Source of the DNA: a bacterium
GTDB taxonomy: Bacteria > Krumholzibacteriota > Krumholzibacteriia > LZORAL124-64-63
DNA length: 64,000 bases
Direction of reading: 5' to 3'
NCBI GenBank assembly: GCA_016703265.1
Contig: JADJCK010000001.1
Location: 744,001-808,000 of the forward strand
Shown here: in pieces, positions 1 to 9,900 of the stretch
Position numbering within the stretch: the stretch's first letter is position 1
Layout: the number at the start of each line of letters is the position of its first letter
Translations under genes and position numbers: made by a program
The notes under the pieces: model-generated
Told to the model about the DNA's origin: nothing
The model's database searches: none
Seen by the model: only the letters and a program-made list of their open reading frames with translations

Positions 1-2
1 AG

Positions 3-473
3 CTAAACTCCAATCGATCAGACAAGGTGGACTATCTCGCGGCGAATGTGGCCAAAACGGAGCTGGTGCTCGTCGAGTTGAAGACCGACTGCAATTCAAC
101 ACGACCGGAACAATTTGAATACCTGTGCCGCGGCGCCCAGAAGACCGGAGCGGAGCTACTCAATGATCTCAGCACGATCCGCAAGACGTCGAAAGCCCGA
201 CTCAAGTATGATGCCCTGATCGCGGCGGCGATGGAGATGGGACTCACCGGGGATGGCGCGAAGATGATCGGCCAGAACCACCCGGTCGTTCTGATCTCAC
301 CGCGCGAGGACTTCAGAGGTCGGGATGATGCGATTCAGAAGTTCGAATCCGCCGGTGTCCCGTTCAACGTCGTCACATTCGAGAGATTTCGGGAAACGGT
401 CCTCGCTTGTCCAGATCCGCTGTCGGTTCGATTCGCCGCGTCGCTGGATCACTGGTGGAAGTACCCGGTTTAG
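3..473 (+). CDS. PD-(D/E)XK nuclease-like protein, 5' end outside the window
   Basis: The reading frame is open to the left edge of the window, so the true start is probably outside; a GTG at 27 is the only internal candidate near the edge and has no convincing ribosome site. The visible 157 codons contain an Asp (SDKVDYL) followed about 15 residues later by LVLVELKTD. This is the D...ExK arrangement of PD-(D/E)XK nucleases, although the conserved Glu that often lies further upstream cannot be seen. The rest is soluble and unassigned, ending in DHWWKYPV. The next gene downstream lies on the opposite strand, so the two converge. The nuclease fold is inferred from one short motif only; the family and the partner genes upstream are unknown. 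Confidence 0.5.
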   Translation, partial: LNSNRSDKVDYLAANVAKTELVLVELKTDCNSTRPEQFEYLCRGAQKTGAELLNDLSTIRKTSKARLKYDALIAAAMEMGLTGDGAKMIGQNHPVVLISPREDFRGRDDAIQKFESAGVPFNVVTFERFRETVLACPDPLSVRFAASLDHWWKYPV

Positions 474-787
474 AACAGAGGGCAGAATGCCTTCGAGGCG
501 TTGGCACAACCGGCTTAGGTTGACCGAGCAACGCCCGAACTCTTCTTCCCTTTTCTGTTCAGGACTGGCAGTTCCGTTTGAATCAGGTGGTCTTCCACCT
601 CATACCGGCCCAACCCGACCGCCATCCACGAATACCTGGACCTCTCCAGGTAGGCATCGACCTCCCCGTCATTGGCCTCGGTGAATGCTCGGTTTTTTTT
701 GCCGCTCTTGTCCTTGAGTTCGAGTCCGAGGATCATGGAGCCGACATGTCGCCGTAGCGCCGAAATGTAGGTATACGTGCTATGGGC

Positions 788-795
788 CTTATAGC
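788..795. repeat. Target-site duplication, left copy
   Basis: CTTATAGC directly abuts the left end of the IS21 element and is repeated exactly at 3318-3325. Duplications of 4-8 bp are known for IS21-family insertions. Confidence 0.85.
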
Positions 796-873
796 CCCGG
801 CGGCCACCCCAACTTCCCCCACCTGTGGCCGGGTCAACTTCCTCCACCTGGCCACCGACGGGACGCGCGCATT

Positions 874-1644
874 CTAGGCCTGCGTAGCCTTCTTTGCAAC
901 CCGGGTCGCTGCTTCCTTCAGCCGCCAGCTTTTGCCCTCGAACTTGAGCAGGTGCCCGTGGTGCATCAAGCGATCCAGCAGCGGTGCCACCACCACAACG
1001 TCACCCAACAGCTTCGGCCAGTCCTCGATCACGCGGTTCGACGTGATGATCGTCGAGCCCCGCTCGTAGCGGCTCATCAGCACGTCGGCCAGTTCGTCGC
1101 CGGCATTGGCCGGCAGACGCCGCAGGAACAGATCGTCGATCACCAGCAGGTCGGCGGCCTTCAGTTGCGCGCGGTACTTCCGCAAGGTGCCCAGTTCGCG
1201 CGCCTCGGTGATGTCCTCGATCAGGTCGTGCGCCTCGCGGTAGTGGACCTTGTAGCCCTGCTCGATGGCCAGCAAGGCCAGAGCCTTCGCGACGTGGCTC
1301 TTGCCCGTGCCCGGCGGCCCCAACAGCAGCACGTCTTCCCGCACGCCGATGTACTTCAGGGTCCCGAGCTCGAGGATCTCACGCCGCGGCAGCCGCGTGT
1401 TGTAGCTCCAGTCCAGTTCGCCAAGCGTCTTGCGCTCCGCAGGCAGCCCGGAGACGGCGCGGCGCCGCTCCTGGCGGCGCGTGTGCCGCCGGTCGAGTTC
1501 GTCCTGCACCAGCCACGAGAACGCATCCAAGAACGTCATCTCGTGGCTGCTGACCTGCAGGGCCCGGATCTCCAGTGTCGCTGTCATCCCGGACAGGCGC
1601 AGTTCGCGCAGGGAGCGCTCCAGTTCAACAATGGTCATCGGCAT
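874..1644 (-). CDS. istB: IS21 transposition helper ATPase IstB
   Basis: This is an AAA+ ATPase of about 256 residues that in IS21 elements assists the IstA transposase with target selection and strand transfer. It carries the Walker A motif GPPGTGKS, a Walker B stretch LLVIDDLF and a sensor-like TIITSNR, and has the usual family length. The ATG at 1644 is preferred because GAAGGAGA lies seven bases upstream; an upstream in-frame start at 1683 has no such site. The gene begins inside the 3' end of istA (20-base overlap), the usual IS21 arrangement and probably translationally coupled. Confidence 0.95.
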   Translation of the reverse strand: MPMTIVELERSLRELRLSGMTATLEIRALQVSSHEMTFLDAFSWLVQDELDRRHTRRQERRRAVSGLPAERKTLGELDWSYNTRLPRREILELGTLKYIGVREDVLLLGPPGTGKSHVAKALALLAIEQGYKVHYREAHDLIEDITEARELGTLRKYRAQLKAADLLVIDDLFLRRLPANAGDELADVLMSRYERGSTIITSNRVIEDWPKLLGDVVVVAPLLDRLMHHGHLLKFEGKSWRLKEAATRVAKKATQA

Positions 1645-3178
1645 TAGCGATCTCCTTCGGTGAGTGGGCCTGGCTGTGGGCATCCCAGAACGTCTGGTAC
1701 TCGGCGATGGCCCGGATCACAGGGCCTTCCTGGGTCAGAAGCGACGCGCTGGCGGGCCGGGACTCGGCCTGGCGCTCGAGCGCGCGCCGCACCGCGGCAT
1801 AGGACGCGCACTCGGCCGCCAGCAGGCGGCCGCACACCGCTTCGATCTCGGCGCGGGTGTAGGTGCGAACCAGGCTCGTCAGGCCGTACAGGGCCTTCTG
1901 GCCCGGACGGCCGTGGTTCGCGAAGAGGGCCCGAGCCATGTGCTCGGTGTTCGGCCCGATCGTCGATGCCTTGGCCAGCAACCTGCCGGTCTCACGCGAT
2001 GGGTTGAACAGCCGATCTTCCTCGGCGAGCACGTACTGGCCCTTGCGCTCGCTCTTGCGGTGCCGGCGCAGGAGTTGGCCACCGGCGCCGTAGATCTCGA
2101 TCTCCTGCTCGTAGATTCGTACCTGCACTTCGCCGTGCAGCGGCGCCGGCAACGCCGCGTAGTACGATCCGTCCACCTGCACCAGGCCCGCGTCGTCCAC
2201 CATGCGCACGCCTGGCTTGTAGTAGCGGAACGCCTCCAGCGGCAACGGCCGCAGGTATGGCTGCTCCTCGCGGTACATCTCCAGCACCTGCCGCTTTTTG
2301 CGGCCGTGTATGCGCGGCGCCGCCCAGCGCTCCTCCCAGTGCGCCAGCCACACGTTCTGCGTCTCGATCGCCTCGTATTTGCGCCCCTTAAGAGCCGTAC
2401 CCTGCGTGTGCTGGATCGCGTTCTCGACCGTACCCTTGCGATTCGGGTCGCGCACCCGGCACGGGTCCGCCACCACGCCGTAGTGCTGCAGCATCTGCGC
2501 GTACAGCGGGTTCAGCTGCGGGTCGTAGATGTCCGGGCGGATCACACCTTCCTTTAGGTTGTCCAGCACCACGTACTGCGGCACGCCGCCGAACGATCGC
2601 CATGCCTCCTCGTGCAGCCGGCACCATGTCTCCTGGTTCGTTTTCCACGTCGTCTTGCGGAAGCTCTTGCCCGAGTACTTCAACGTCATCACGAACAGGT
2701 ACGGCCGGCGGTATTCGTCAGGTTTCCACAACGTGGGCGCGCCCTGCCCGTAGTCCACCTGGCATTCCTCGCCCGGCAGGTACTCCAGCACGTCGAACCG
2801 CTCCGGCTCACGGGCCTTGAGTTTCGCCACGAACCGCTTGACCGAGTTGTACCGATGCGTGAACGCGTGCTGCTCGACCAGGTCCTGGTAGATGCTCACC
2901 GCGTTGCGGCCGAGTTGGACCTGGGCTTCGATCCACGGCCGATGAGGTTCGCAGGCCGACGTGCCTGTCGCGTCCGGAGCCGGTGGCCGGGGTGGGGGAT
3001 TTTCAAACGGCGCCTCAGCCTCTGAGCCGGTGGCCACCCCGGGGGATTTTGAACCGGCCGCGTAACGCCGGATCGTCTTGCGGTCGATCCCCGTCCGCCG
3101 ACAGATCTCCCGCTGGCTGACGCCGCAACTGACCAGCGTTTCGACAGTTATCCGCAGATTGTCCTTCAAGACGTTCAC
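1625..3178 (-). CDS. istA: IS21 transposase IstA
   Basis: This is a DDE transposase of about 517 residues. An N-terminal helix-turn-helix (GVSQREICRRTGIDRKTIRR, residues 19-38) is followed by a proline-rich linker and an rve-type catalytic core. The catalytic residues are visible as QVDYGQ (first Asp), VLDNLKEG (second Asp) and GTVENAIQH (Glu). The GTG at 3178 sits directly against an AGGAG, which is too close for a normal ribosome site; the TTG at codon 4 has eight-base spacing and may be the real start. The linker region (2982-3054) contains two extra copies of the IS-end binding motif, described separately. Confidence 0.95.
   Translation of the reverse strand: MNVLKDNLRITVETLVSCGVSQREICRRTGIDRKTIRRYAAGSKSPGVATGSEAEAPFENPPPRPPAPDATGTSACEPHRPWIEAQVQLGRNAVSIYQDLVEQHAFTHRYNSVKRFVAKLKAREPERFDVLEYLPGEECQVDYGQGAPTLWKPDEYRRPYLFVMTLKYSGKSFRKTTWKTNQETWCRLHEEAWRSFGGVPQYVVLDNLKEGVIRPDIYDPQLNPLYAQMLQHYGVVADPCRVRDPNRKGTVENAIQHTQGTALKGRKYEAIETQNVWLAHWEERWAAPRIHGRKKRQVLEMYREEQPYLRPLPLEAFRYYKPGVRMVDDAGLVQVDGSYYAALPAPLHGEVQVRIYEQEIEIYGAGGQLLRRHRKSERKGQYVLAEEDRLFNPSRETGRLLAKASTIGPNTEHMARALFANHGRPGQKALYGLTSLVRTYTRAEIEAVCGRLLAAECASYAAVRRALERQAESRPASASLLTQEGPVIRAIAEYQTFWDAHSQAHSPKEIANADDHC
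2982..3054. repeat. IS21-end-like sites inside istA
   Basis: Two copies of a GGTGGCC-N-rich-GGGGGATTTT motif (2982-3006 and 3029-3053) lie inside the coding sequence for the IstA linker. They resemble the repeats at the right end of the element (3284-3308 and 3262-3286) and lie in the same orientation. They may be internal transposase-binding or autoregulatory sites; this is inferred from similarity only. Confidence 0.5.
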
Positions 3179-3317
3179 TCCTGGCCCCCCTCAATTTGGT
3201 GAGGGGAATAGGGTAACGTCCCGTCGACGCTGATCCGCCGTCAGATCAGGTGCAGCTCAGGACAGGTGGGGGATTTTGAGGTGGCCACAGGTGGGGGATT
3301 TTGGGTGGCCGCCCGGG

Positions 3318-3325
3318 CTTATAGC
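3318..3325. repeat. Target-site duplication, right copy
   Basis: CTTATAGC directly follows the right end of the IS21 element and matches 788-795 exactly. Confidence 0.85.
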
Positions 3326-3938
3326 GATTCTCCAACTCGGAGCTCTCCCCAACGTACAGCGGCGCCTCGTCCCCGTCCCGCCACAAGCCATAGAGCCCGG
3401 GAGCATCCGGTGGCACCGCCTCGAGCCAGGGCACTCTGGGCCGGGCCATGTACCGTTCGGCCCCCTTGGCCAGGAGATCGTGACGAGCCTCCTGAACTAG
3501 CCCCCACATCTGGCTTCCATACGAAGGCTCGATCACCGGCCGCTTGTTCTTCTGGAACTTGTTGAGGCGGGTCGGGACGTTGACAATCCCGAAGTCCTCG
3601 ATCTCTTTGCGACCAAATCCCGTCGCCATTGTCTGAACCCGGAAATCGCCGATGTCCCTCGGGATTTCGGGGCCGCTCTCCAGAAGCGTCTTGTAGAAGC
3701 TGGAACGGTTGGCGTCGAACTGGGTCTTCAGGCGTTGCCGGACATCCGTCGCCTCACCGACATACAGCGGAACCAAATCCAGCGAGATCAAGTAGTTTCC
3801 CGGCCCCTCCAGCGTCACTTCGTCGGGTCGAACAAGGGGTTGACCCCGCAAGTGGTGGATACCTTCTGCCAGGATCCGGTTGGCGTGTTCCTGGACGAAT
3901 TCCCAACTGATGCTCGACGCCATGGTTCCTCCTCGGCC

Positions 3939-4781
3939 TCAATTCAGGTTGAGCCCGAACGCCCGCGTCCCCAGCTTTTCCTTGTACTGAGACTCGTGTT
4001 CCACGACCTCGGTCATCGTCAGGGTCTTCGGGAGAGTCCGCAGAACCGAGAACCGGAGATTCTCCTTGGCAAACCGGCCCTCCCCCAGAACCTTCTTCAG
4101 CTCGGCGTTGCCCCCGTGGCCCGTCCGGGCGTAGGTCATCCACCTGCCTAGGATCCCATCCTTCCCGTAGGCCGAACCGATGTATTGCAGGCCCGACGTC
4201 TCCTCGACGATGATGTAGATCCCCGCCACCGCAGCCAGCGCCTTGTGCCAGTCCTTGTTGGATGAGGGGTTCTCGCAGATGGTCCTGAGATCGGCGTAGG
4301 TGAGTACGAAATCCAGATATCCGGGGAACGGATTACGGCGCCCCTCGGGGAGGATCTCCACCACCGGCTTTGCGATCAGCCACTGGTGCCACGAGATGGC
4401 GTTGCTGCCCCAGTCGATGACCAAGCGGTCCTTGAAGTCCTCGAAGCCGGGTACTTCTTCCAGGTCGTAGATCACGTCCGTCTCGCCCACGAGGTCCCGG
4501 CACGGCAGGTCGACGATGTCCGCCGGCTGCACCTGCCGGTGTCCGCCCACCCGGTAGACCCCCAGCAGCCGGGCTTGTGTCCCGTCTATCCCCATGAACG
4601 ACACCACATAGTCGCAGTTGAAGATAGGTGAACCCTGGATGCGCTGGTAGGTCTCGATGTGGCCCCCGCGCAGGAGCGCCTCCACGTCGACCCGCTTGTC
4701 CTTGTGGCGGACCAGCTTAATCGACTTGGGTCGCGAGCAGTCGAGGCCCTTGAGCTCGAGGAGGTCGACGAGGGAGAGCAT
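3939..4781 (-). CDS. GIY-YIG nuclease family protein
   Basis: The protein has 280 residues. The C-terminal third is a GIY-YIG domain: AGIYIIVEE (GIY at 187-189), LQYIGSA (YIG at 200-202), a catalytic-type Arg in ILGRWMTY (213), a Glu in VEHESQYKEKLGT (about 262) and a terminal GLNLN. The N-terminal 170 residues have no motif I recognise. Family members cut DNA through a single metal-dependent site; the substrate here cannot be predicted. The next gene downstream, the twin GIY-YIG pseudogene, starts 15 bases beyond this stop, so they were probably co-transcribed. The gene diverges from the PD-(D/E)XK gene at 4873 with a 91-base shared promoter region. The ATG at 4781 has only a weak upstream purine tract. 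Confidence 0.75.
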   Translation of the reverse strand: MLSLVDLLELKGLDCSRPKSIKLVRHKDKRVDVEALLRGGHIETYQRIQGSPIFNCDYVVSFMGIDGTQARLLGVYRVGGHRQVQPADIVDLPCRDLVGETDVIYDLEEVPGFEDFKDRLVIDWGSNAISWHQWLIAKPVVEILPEGRRNPFPGYLDFVLTYADLRTICENPSSNKDWHKALAAVAGIYIIVEETSGLQYIGSAYGKDGILGRWMTYARTGHGGNAELKKVLGEGRFAKENLRFSVLRTLPKTLTMTEVVEHESQYKEKLGTRAFGLNLN

Positions 4782-4872
4782 GTGACAAACCCATCCTGTT
4801 GGTGAATAATGGCTTCGAAAGATTTATCGGATATTCCGGCACCGGTATTAGGAGCAATTGAGGGAGGCCCTG

Positions 4873-5796
4873 ATGAAGTACCAGCTACGGGAAGACCATC
4901 CGCTTTTTCGGGCGCTGGAATCCGACGACCCCGCGTGGTGGCACAACCTCAAGAAGGACAAGGAAACCTACTGCGACATCCGCAAGGACAACGCGATCAA
5001 CATCTACTACAACGGCGGATCGATCCTGCGGCTGACCTACCAGCAGGGCTACCGCGCTTTCATCCACCCCGAGTACGTGCCGCTCAAGGGCGAGGGCGAA
5101 TATCTTCCCGTCCAATTGAACGGTCCTACGGCTTTCATCGACGACCCGGGGATCATCGACCTTCAGGCTTTCGGTCCCGGCGCCCTGGCCCGCATCAAGA
5201 AGCGGATCCGCAACCACTTTCCCCGCAACTCGGAGAAAGCCATCCAGGGCCGATACGTCACCGACCAGCTGAATTCGAAGCGCCGCGATGGCTTCTTCAT
5301 CGACACCGAGTTCGAGTATTCCGTCCGTCAGAAGAACGGGAAATGGCGAATCGGTCGCATCGATCTCGTGTGGCTGGATCGCGACTCGAGGCAGATCGTC
5401 CTAGTCGAGTTGAAGACCCGCAACGACGCCCGGATTCAGCCCCAGAACGCCGGGGGCTCCGGGGCCATCGAAGAACAACTCGCCGAGTACGGCCGGTTTC
5501 TCGGGGATACGAAGAACCGAGACGCGATCAAGGCCCACTACGAGAAGGTCTATCAGATCAAGAAGAGGCTCGGCCTCCTGACGGGATACACGAAGCACCC
5601 CAGTTTGAAGGGCTACACCGTGGCCGACTTGCCGGTCCTGCTGGTCGGCGACGCGACGCAGGAATGGATTCGCACCCAGACTGGCGACCTATATGACCGG
5701 ATCGCTCCGCTGGTCATGGGGCTATTCTGCCAGGGGATCGATACGAACAGCTTCAGGATTCCCAAGCGCGGGACAAGGCACACTTTCGGGTTCTAG
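4873..5796 (+). CDS. PD-(D/E)XK nuclease-like protein
   Basis: The protein has 307 residues. A restriction-nuclease-like core is visible in the middle: FIDTEFEYS (Glu), GRIDLVWLD (Asp) and IVLVELKTR (ExK), in that order and with sensible spacing of about 15 residues between the last two. There is no signal peptide or membrane segment. The ATG at 4873 is preferred over the TTG at 4858 because AGGGAGG lies just upstream. The ELK motif and its surroundings resemble the truncated nuclease at the left edge of the window (LVLVELKTD). The gene is divergent from the GIY-YIG operon. Together these genes form a nuclease-only cluster next to a restriction operon; the biological target is unknown. Confidence 0.65.
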   Translation: MKYQLREDHPLFRALESDDPAWWHNLKKDKETYCDIRKDNAINIYYNGGSILRLTYQQGYRAFIHPEYVPLKGEGEYLPVQLNGPTAFIDDPGIIDLQAFGPGALARIKKRIRNHFPRNSEKAIQGRYVTDQLNSKRRDGFFIDTEFEYSVRQKNGKWRIGRIDLVWLDRDSRQIVLVELKTRNDARIQPQNAGGSGAIEEQLAEYGRFLGDTKNRDAIKAHYEKVYQIKKRLGLLTGYTKHPSLKGYTVADLPVLLVGDATQEWIRTQTGDLYDRIAPLVMGLFCQGIDTNSFRIPKRGTRHTFGF

Positions 5797-5835
5797 AACC
5801 GTCTCTTTGAATCGGTGCCATCCGTCAGGTCCTCG

Positions 5836-6794
5836 TCAGCCCCGGTACACGACTTCCCGGTGCCAGGCCAGCCGTTCGCGATCGGGTCGTTGACCTATGG
5901 CGGAAGGCAGATAGATCGCGCCTCGCTCCCGTACCTTTGACTCCAGATCATAGTACACGAGACCGTTGTCGAAATCCTCGCGCAGGGCCGGGCTCACGCG
6001 AAACTCGTAATCCGGCGTAACCGTCACGTATCCCTTGTCGTACAGCCGGTGCAAATCGGCCCGCAGCAGCACGCCGTTGCTCACCTCATGTGGGCCGCCA
6101 TCCGCGTACGGCTGGATGTGGGCGGAGTCCAGGACCGGCAGGCTGTGCTCTCCGGTCACAGCACAGGCCCGGCCGTACGCGTCAGTAACCGCGATCCGGA
6201 AGGAGCCCTGACCTAGCCGCGGGCGATAGATCTGCTCCTTGCGCTATAGCGCGGAGGTTCATCCAGCACGGCGGCCTCGGGCAACTGCCGCCGGTACGCC
6301 TGAAGGCGCTCCACGCAGGCGTCCCAAATCCGCTGCCCTTCGCCCTCCGACAGATCGTAGGTACTCCCCTGGACGATATTCTTGGACCAATCGCGAGGTG
6401 CGGGAATCCAGTCATCCTGTGGGAAAAACGTCGGCTGCAGGATCATCCGGCAACCGACCGGGGGGTCAAACCCCGGACCGGCGGGCTTGGAATCGAATCG
6501 GCCTCGGTACTTGCGGATCCGCCGAGCCATCGTGGGCAGATCGGGAGCGCCATTCTTCTCACCGAACGCCTCCCAGGCAAGAGACATCGGCACCGTCGAG
6601 ATCGGACCGAGGAATCCGAATCCGCCGATGGCGTGATGCGGGCTCTTCAGCTTGAACAGGAACGGAGCTCCGGGCGATATCGTGTTGAGTGTGGCCTTAC
6701 CCGAGGGCGCCCAGAAGTTGACCTCGTCCAGGTCTGGTCGAGAAGAGAGCAAGTCGAACCAGTCCTGGTCCGTTGTTGCTATGAAACCACGCAT
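5836..6794 (-). pseudogene. HNH restriction endonuclease, single frameshift
   Basis: The N-terminal part (from the ATG at 6794, MRGFIATTDQDWF) resembles the N-terminal domain of HNH endonucleases linked to restriction: VNFWAPSG, HHAIGGFGF, WEAFGEKNG. The C-terminal part, in another frame, carries the HNH core DSAHIQPYADGG and SNGVLLRADLHRLYD. The frames join near 6240. Read in the downstream frame, the gap encodes KEQIYRPRLGQGSFRIAVTD leading straight into the HNH half, so one missing base in TATAGCGCAAGG explains the split. The restored length is about 319 residues. It may be a real lesion or an assembly indel. The gene converges with the PD-(D/E)XK gene at 5796. Confidence 0.8.
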
Positions 6795-6960
6795 GGTTGC
6801 TAAAGCCATAGTGGCTGCGGTGCGCTTCGCAGGCGATGACGACGATGCTGAACCGCGCCGAGAGTCCCGGGTTTGGGTCGCCCCGTGCCCCGGCAAACAC
6901 GTTTTCGCTGGCGGTTCACATCATCGCAACCGCCGTAGAATCTGGCATGTCTTCCATTGC

Positions 6961-9900
6961 TCATAACTGACTCGTGATCGCAAACACCATGTCCCCAACG
7001 AACCGCTTGAACGATTCATTCTCCACGAACTGCTTGTAGACCTGCGTGTCGTCCTTCAGGAGGTGCTGCATCACCTTGGCCAGCGCCTGGTCGTGCGCCA
7101 TGCGCGCGGTGTGCGGGGTGTTCTCCTTGGCATTCTGGTAGGCCGCGTCGGCCGCCACCTTGGGCGCGATGTCGTCGCGGATGCGTTTCGCCACCCGATC
7201 GGTATCGGTGAACAGCGTGCCGAACTGCTCGTTGAATGATTTCAGGATGTTGCTCAAGCGATCCAGCTCGGGCTCGCTCATCCTCCCGCCCGCGTCGGTA
7301 GGCACCGGTTCGATCTCTGCGTCATCATCTTCCAACGCGATCCTCATCGCCGCCTTCTTCTCGACGCGGTAGCTGTCCATGTCGATGGCCTCGAGGATGC
7401 CCTTGGCGAGGTCTTCCTCCTTCGGCGCCGGCAGCTTTGGCGTGAGCAGGTCGAGGAAGATCGAGAGCTTCTCCCATTCGGCGTTGCTGTACGGGATCAC
7501 CGACGAGAGGAAGGCGTAGGTGCGGCAGAACACCTTGGCCTTGCCCTTGAAGTCCACCTGGCCGTCCTCGTCGAGCCGCTCGACATAGACTGCCACGCAG
7601 GCATCGAGAATCGGGTCGAGCCGGTCGCGGTCCGCGCCGCCGAGGAACAAGGCCACCAACTGCCCCACCTGCTCGGGCGAATACACCTGCGCGGCATCCA
7701 GCGCCGCCTTCAGATCGTGCAGCTTGTTGGGGTCGGTCTCGTCGGCGAGCAACGTGGTGCGGTAGTAGTCCTGGAAGGCAAAGGCGATCGCCTCGCTGTT
7801 GTTCTGGAAATCGAGCACGAAGCAGTCGTGCTTCTGCGGGTGCGCGCGGTTGAGCCGCGACAGAGTCTGCACCGCCTTGATGCCCGAGAGCGGCTTGTCG
7901 ACGTACATGGTGTGCAAGAGTGGCTCGTCATAGCCGGTCTGAAATTTGTCGGCGCAGATCAGGAAGCGGTAAGGATCGGTCCGGATCTTCCCAGCGATGT
8001 CCCCGCTCGAAAACCTGTTGATCGATGTCTCGCTAACCCTGGCGCCGTTGAATTCGTGCTCGCCCGAGAAGGCAACGATCGCCTGGTACGGGCTTTTGCG
8101 CTCTACCAGGTACGCCTGGAAGGCGTGGAAGTACTGGATCGCCCGTTCGATGCCGCTGGCAATTACCATCGCGCGGGCCTGGCCGCCGATCTTCCCGGCC
8201 GCCATAACCTGCTCATGGAAGTGGTCCACCATGATCTCGGCCTTGAGTCGGATCGCGTGGTCGTGGCTCTCGACGTAGCGGCGTAGCTTCTTGCGCGCCT
8301 TCTTGGAGTCGAACTCCGGATCGTCCTCGGTCTTCTTGATCAACTTGTAGTAGCTGGCCACCGGGGTGTAGGTCTTGAGCACGTCGAGGATGAAGCCTTC
8401 CTCCACCGCCTGCTTCATGGTGTAGCTGTGGAAGGGACGGTGCCTGACCTTGCCCTCGGCGTCGGGTGGCAGCGGCTCGCCGAACATCTCCAGCGTCTTG
8501 TTCTTGGGCGTGGCGGTGAAGGCGAAGTAGCTGGCGTTGGTCAGCATCTTGCGCGCCGCCATGCGCTTCTCGAGGGCGGCGTTCACCGTGTCCTCGGGGT
8601 CCGGCCCGGCGTCCTCGTCCTCCGCGGGGGCAGTGAGCGCCTGACTCATCGCCGCCGAGGTCTTGCCGCCCTGGCTCGAGTGTGCCTCGTCGATGACGAT
8701 GGCAAAGGTCTTTCCGCCCTCGGTGGCGATCTCGTCGAGGATGAACGGGAACTTCTGCACCGTCGAAACGATGATCTTCTTGCCTTCCTCGATGAACCGG
8801 CGCAAGTCGCCGGAGCGCTCGGCGTGGCCCACGGTCGCGCCGACCTGCATGAACTGCTTGATGGTCACCTGGAGCTGGCTGTCGAGGATGCGCCGGTCGG
8901 TCACCACGATGACCGAGTCGAAGACCTCCTTGTCATCTCGCTTCAGGCCGATTAGCTGGTGGGCGAGCCAGGCAATGGAGTTCGACTTGCCGCTGCCCGC
9001 CGAGTGCTGGATCAGGTAGCGCCTGCCCGCGCCTTGGGCGCACACTTCGGCCAAAGCCTGCCGCACCACGCCCAACTGGTGGTATCGCGGCCACACCTGC
9101 TTGCGTTTTTTCTTGCCGGTGCGGCGGTCCTTCTCCCCGACAATCTGCGCGTAGTTCTCGAGGATGTTCGTCAGACCCGCCGGCGTGAGCACCTCTTTCC
9201 ACAGGTAATCGGTCTTGAGGCCGTTCGGATTGGCCGGATTGCCCGCGCCGTCGTTGTAGCCCTTGTTGAAGGGCAGGAACCACGAAGCCTTGCCGCGCAA
9301 CTCGGTGCACATTCGCACCTCGCTATCGTCCACCGCGAAGTGCACCACGCAGCGGCCGAACCCGAACAACCGCTCCCGAGGGTCGCGGTCGCGCTTGTAC
9401 TGCTGGACGGCGTCCTCGACGGTCTGCTTGGTGAGGCTGTTCTTCAGCTCGAAGGTGGCGATGGGCAGGCCGTTGATGAACAGGCACAAGTCGAGTGCAC
9501 GGCGAGTTTCGTCCATGCTGTATGCGAGCTGGCGGGTGATCGCAAAGCGGTTCTCGGCGTGCAGCTTTTCGGCCTTGATGTTGCCCCGAGACGGCGTGCC
9601 ATAGAACAGGTCGAAATGCACCGACCCGTGCTCCACGCCCTTGCGCAGCACGTCGATGACGCCGCGTTTGCCGATCTCGCCGGAGAGGCGGGCGAGGAAC
9701 TTCAAGCGGTTGATGTCCTTGGCGTCGCCCGCGTCGGCCAGCGCCAGCTTCTTGAACGCCTCTGGCTGCGTGGCGCGCAGGAAGGCAAAGAGCTGCGGAA
9801 CGTCGAACGCGTGGGCGCGGTCGAAATCCTGCGCACTGCCGGCGGTGTACCCGGTGCCGCCGTAGGGCGGCGGCCGCTCGGCGACCCTTTTCGGGACGAC

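Larger units (their letters stand above)
796..3317 (-). mobile_element. IS21-family insertion sequence, complete
   Basis: The element is 2522 bp, with istA and istB on the minus strand. The termini are inverted. From the left outside edge one reads CCCGGCGGCCACCCCAAC; from the right outside edge CCCGGGCGGCCACCCAAAA. Both continue into TCCCCCACCTGTGGCC. Each end then carries a second, looser copy of the same site (about 834-855 and 3262-3286), matching the multiple transposase-binding sites known at IS21 ends. Both transposition genes are open and motif-complete, and the flanking 8-bp duplication is perfect, so the insertion looks recent. It interrupts the twin GIY-YIG gene. Confidence 0.93.
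515..3923 (-). pseudogene. Twin GIY-YIG domain protein split by an IS21 element
   Basis: The 5' part (3923 down to 3318) encodes two GIY-YIG-like segments: one with LYVGEATDVRQRL near residue 55, a second with GLYGLW and LYVGESSELENRYK near residue 190. The 3' part (795 down to 515) resumes with YKAHSTYTYISALRRHVG and ends in a typical GIY-YIG back half (VGLGRYEVEDHLI, then LPVLN). The IS occupies 796-3317 and is flanked by duplicated CTTATAGC. Removing the IS and one copy of the duplication joins ENRYK to AHSTY in the same frame, giving about 290 residues with no other lesion. The ATG at 3923 lies 15 bases downstream of the neighbouring GIY-YIG gene, so the two probably form an operon. Function is unknown; the setting suggests a defence nuclease. 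Confidence 0.85.
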
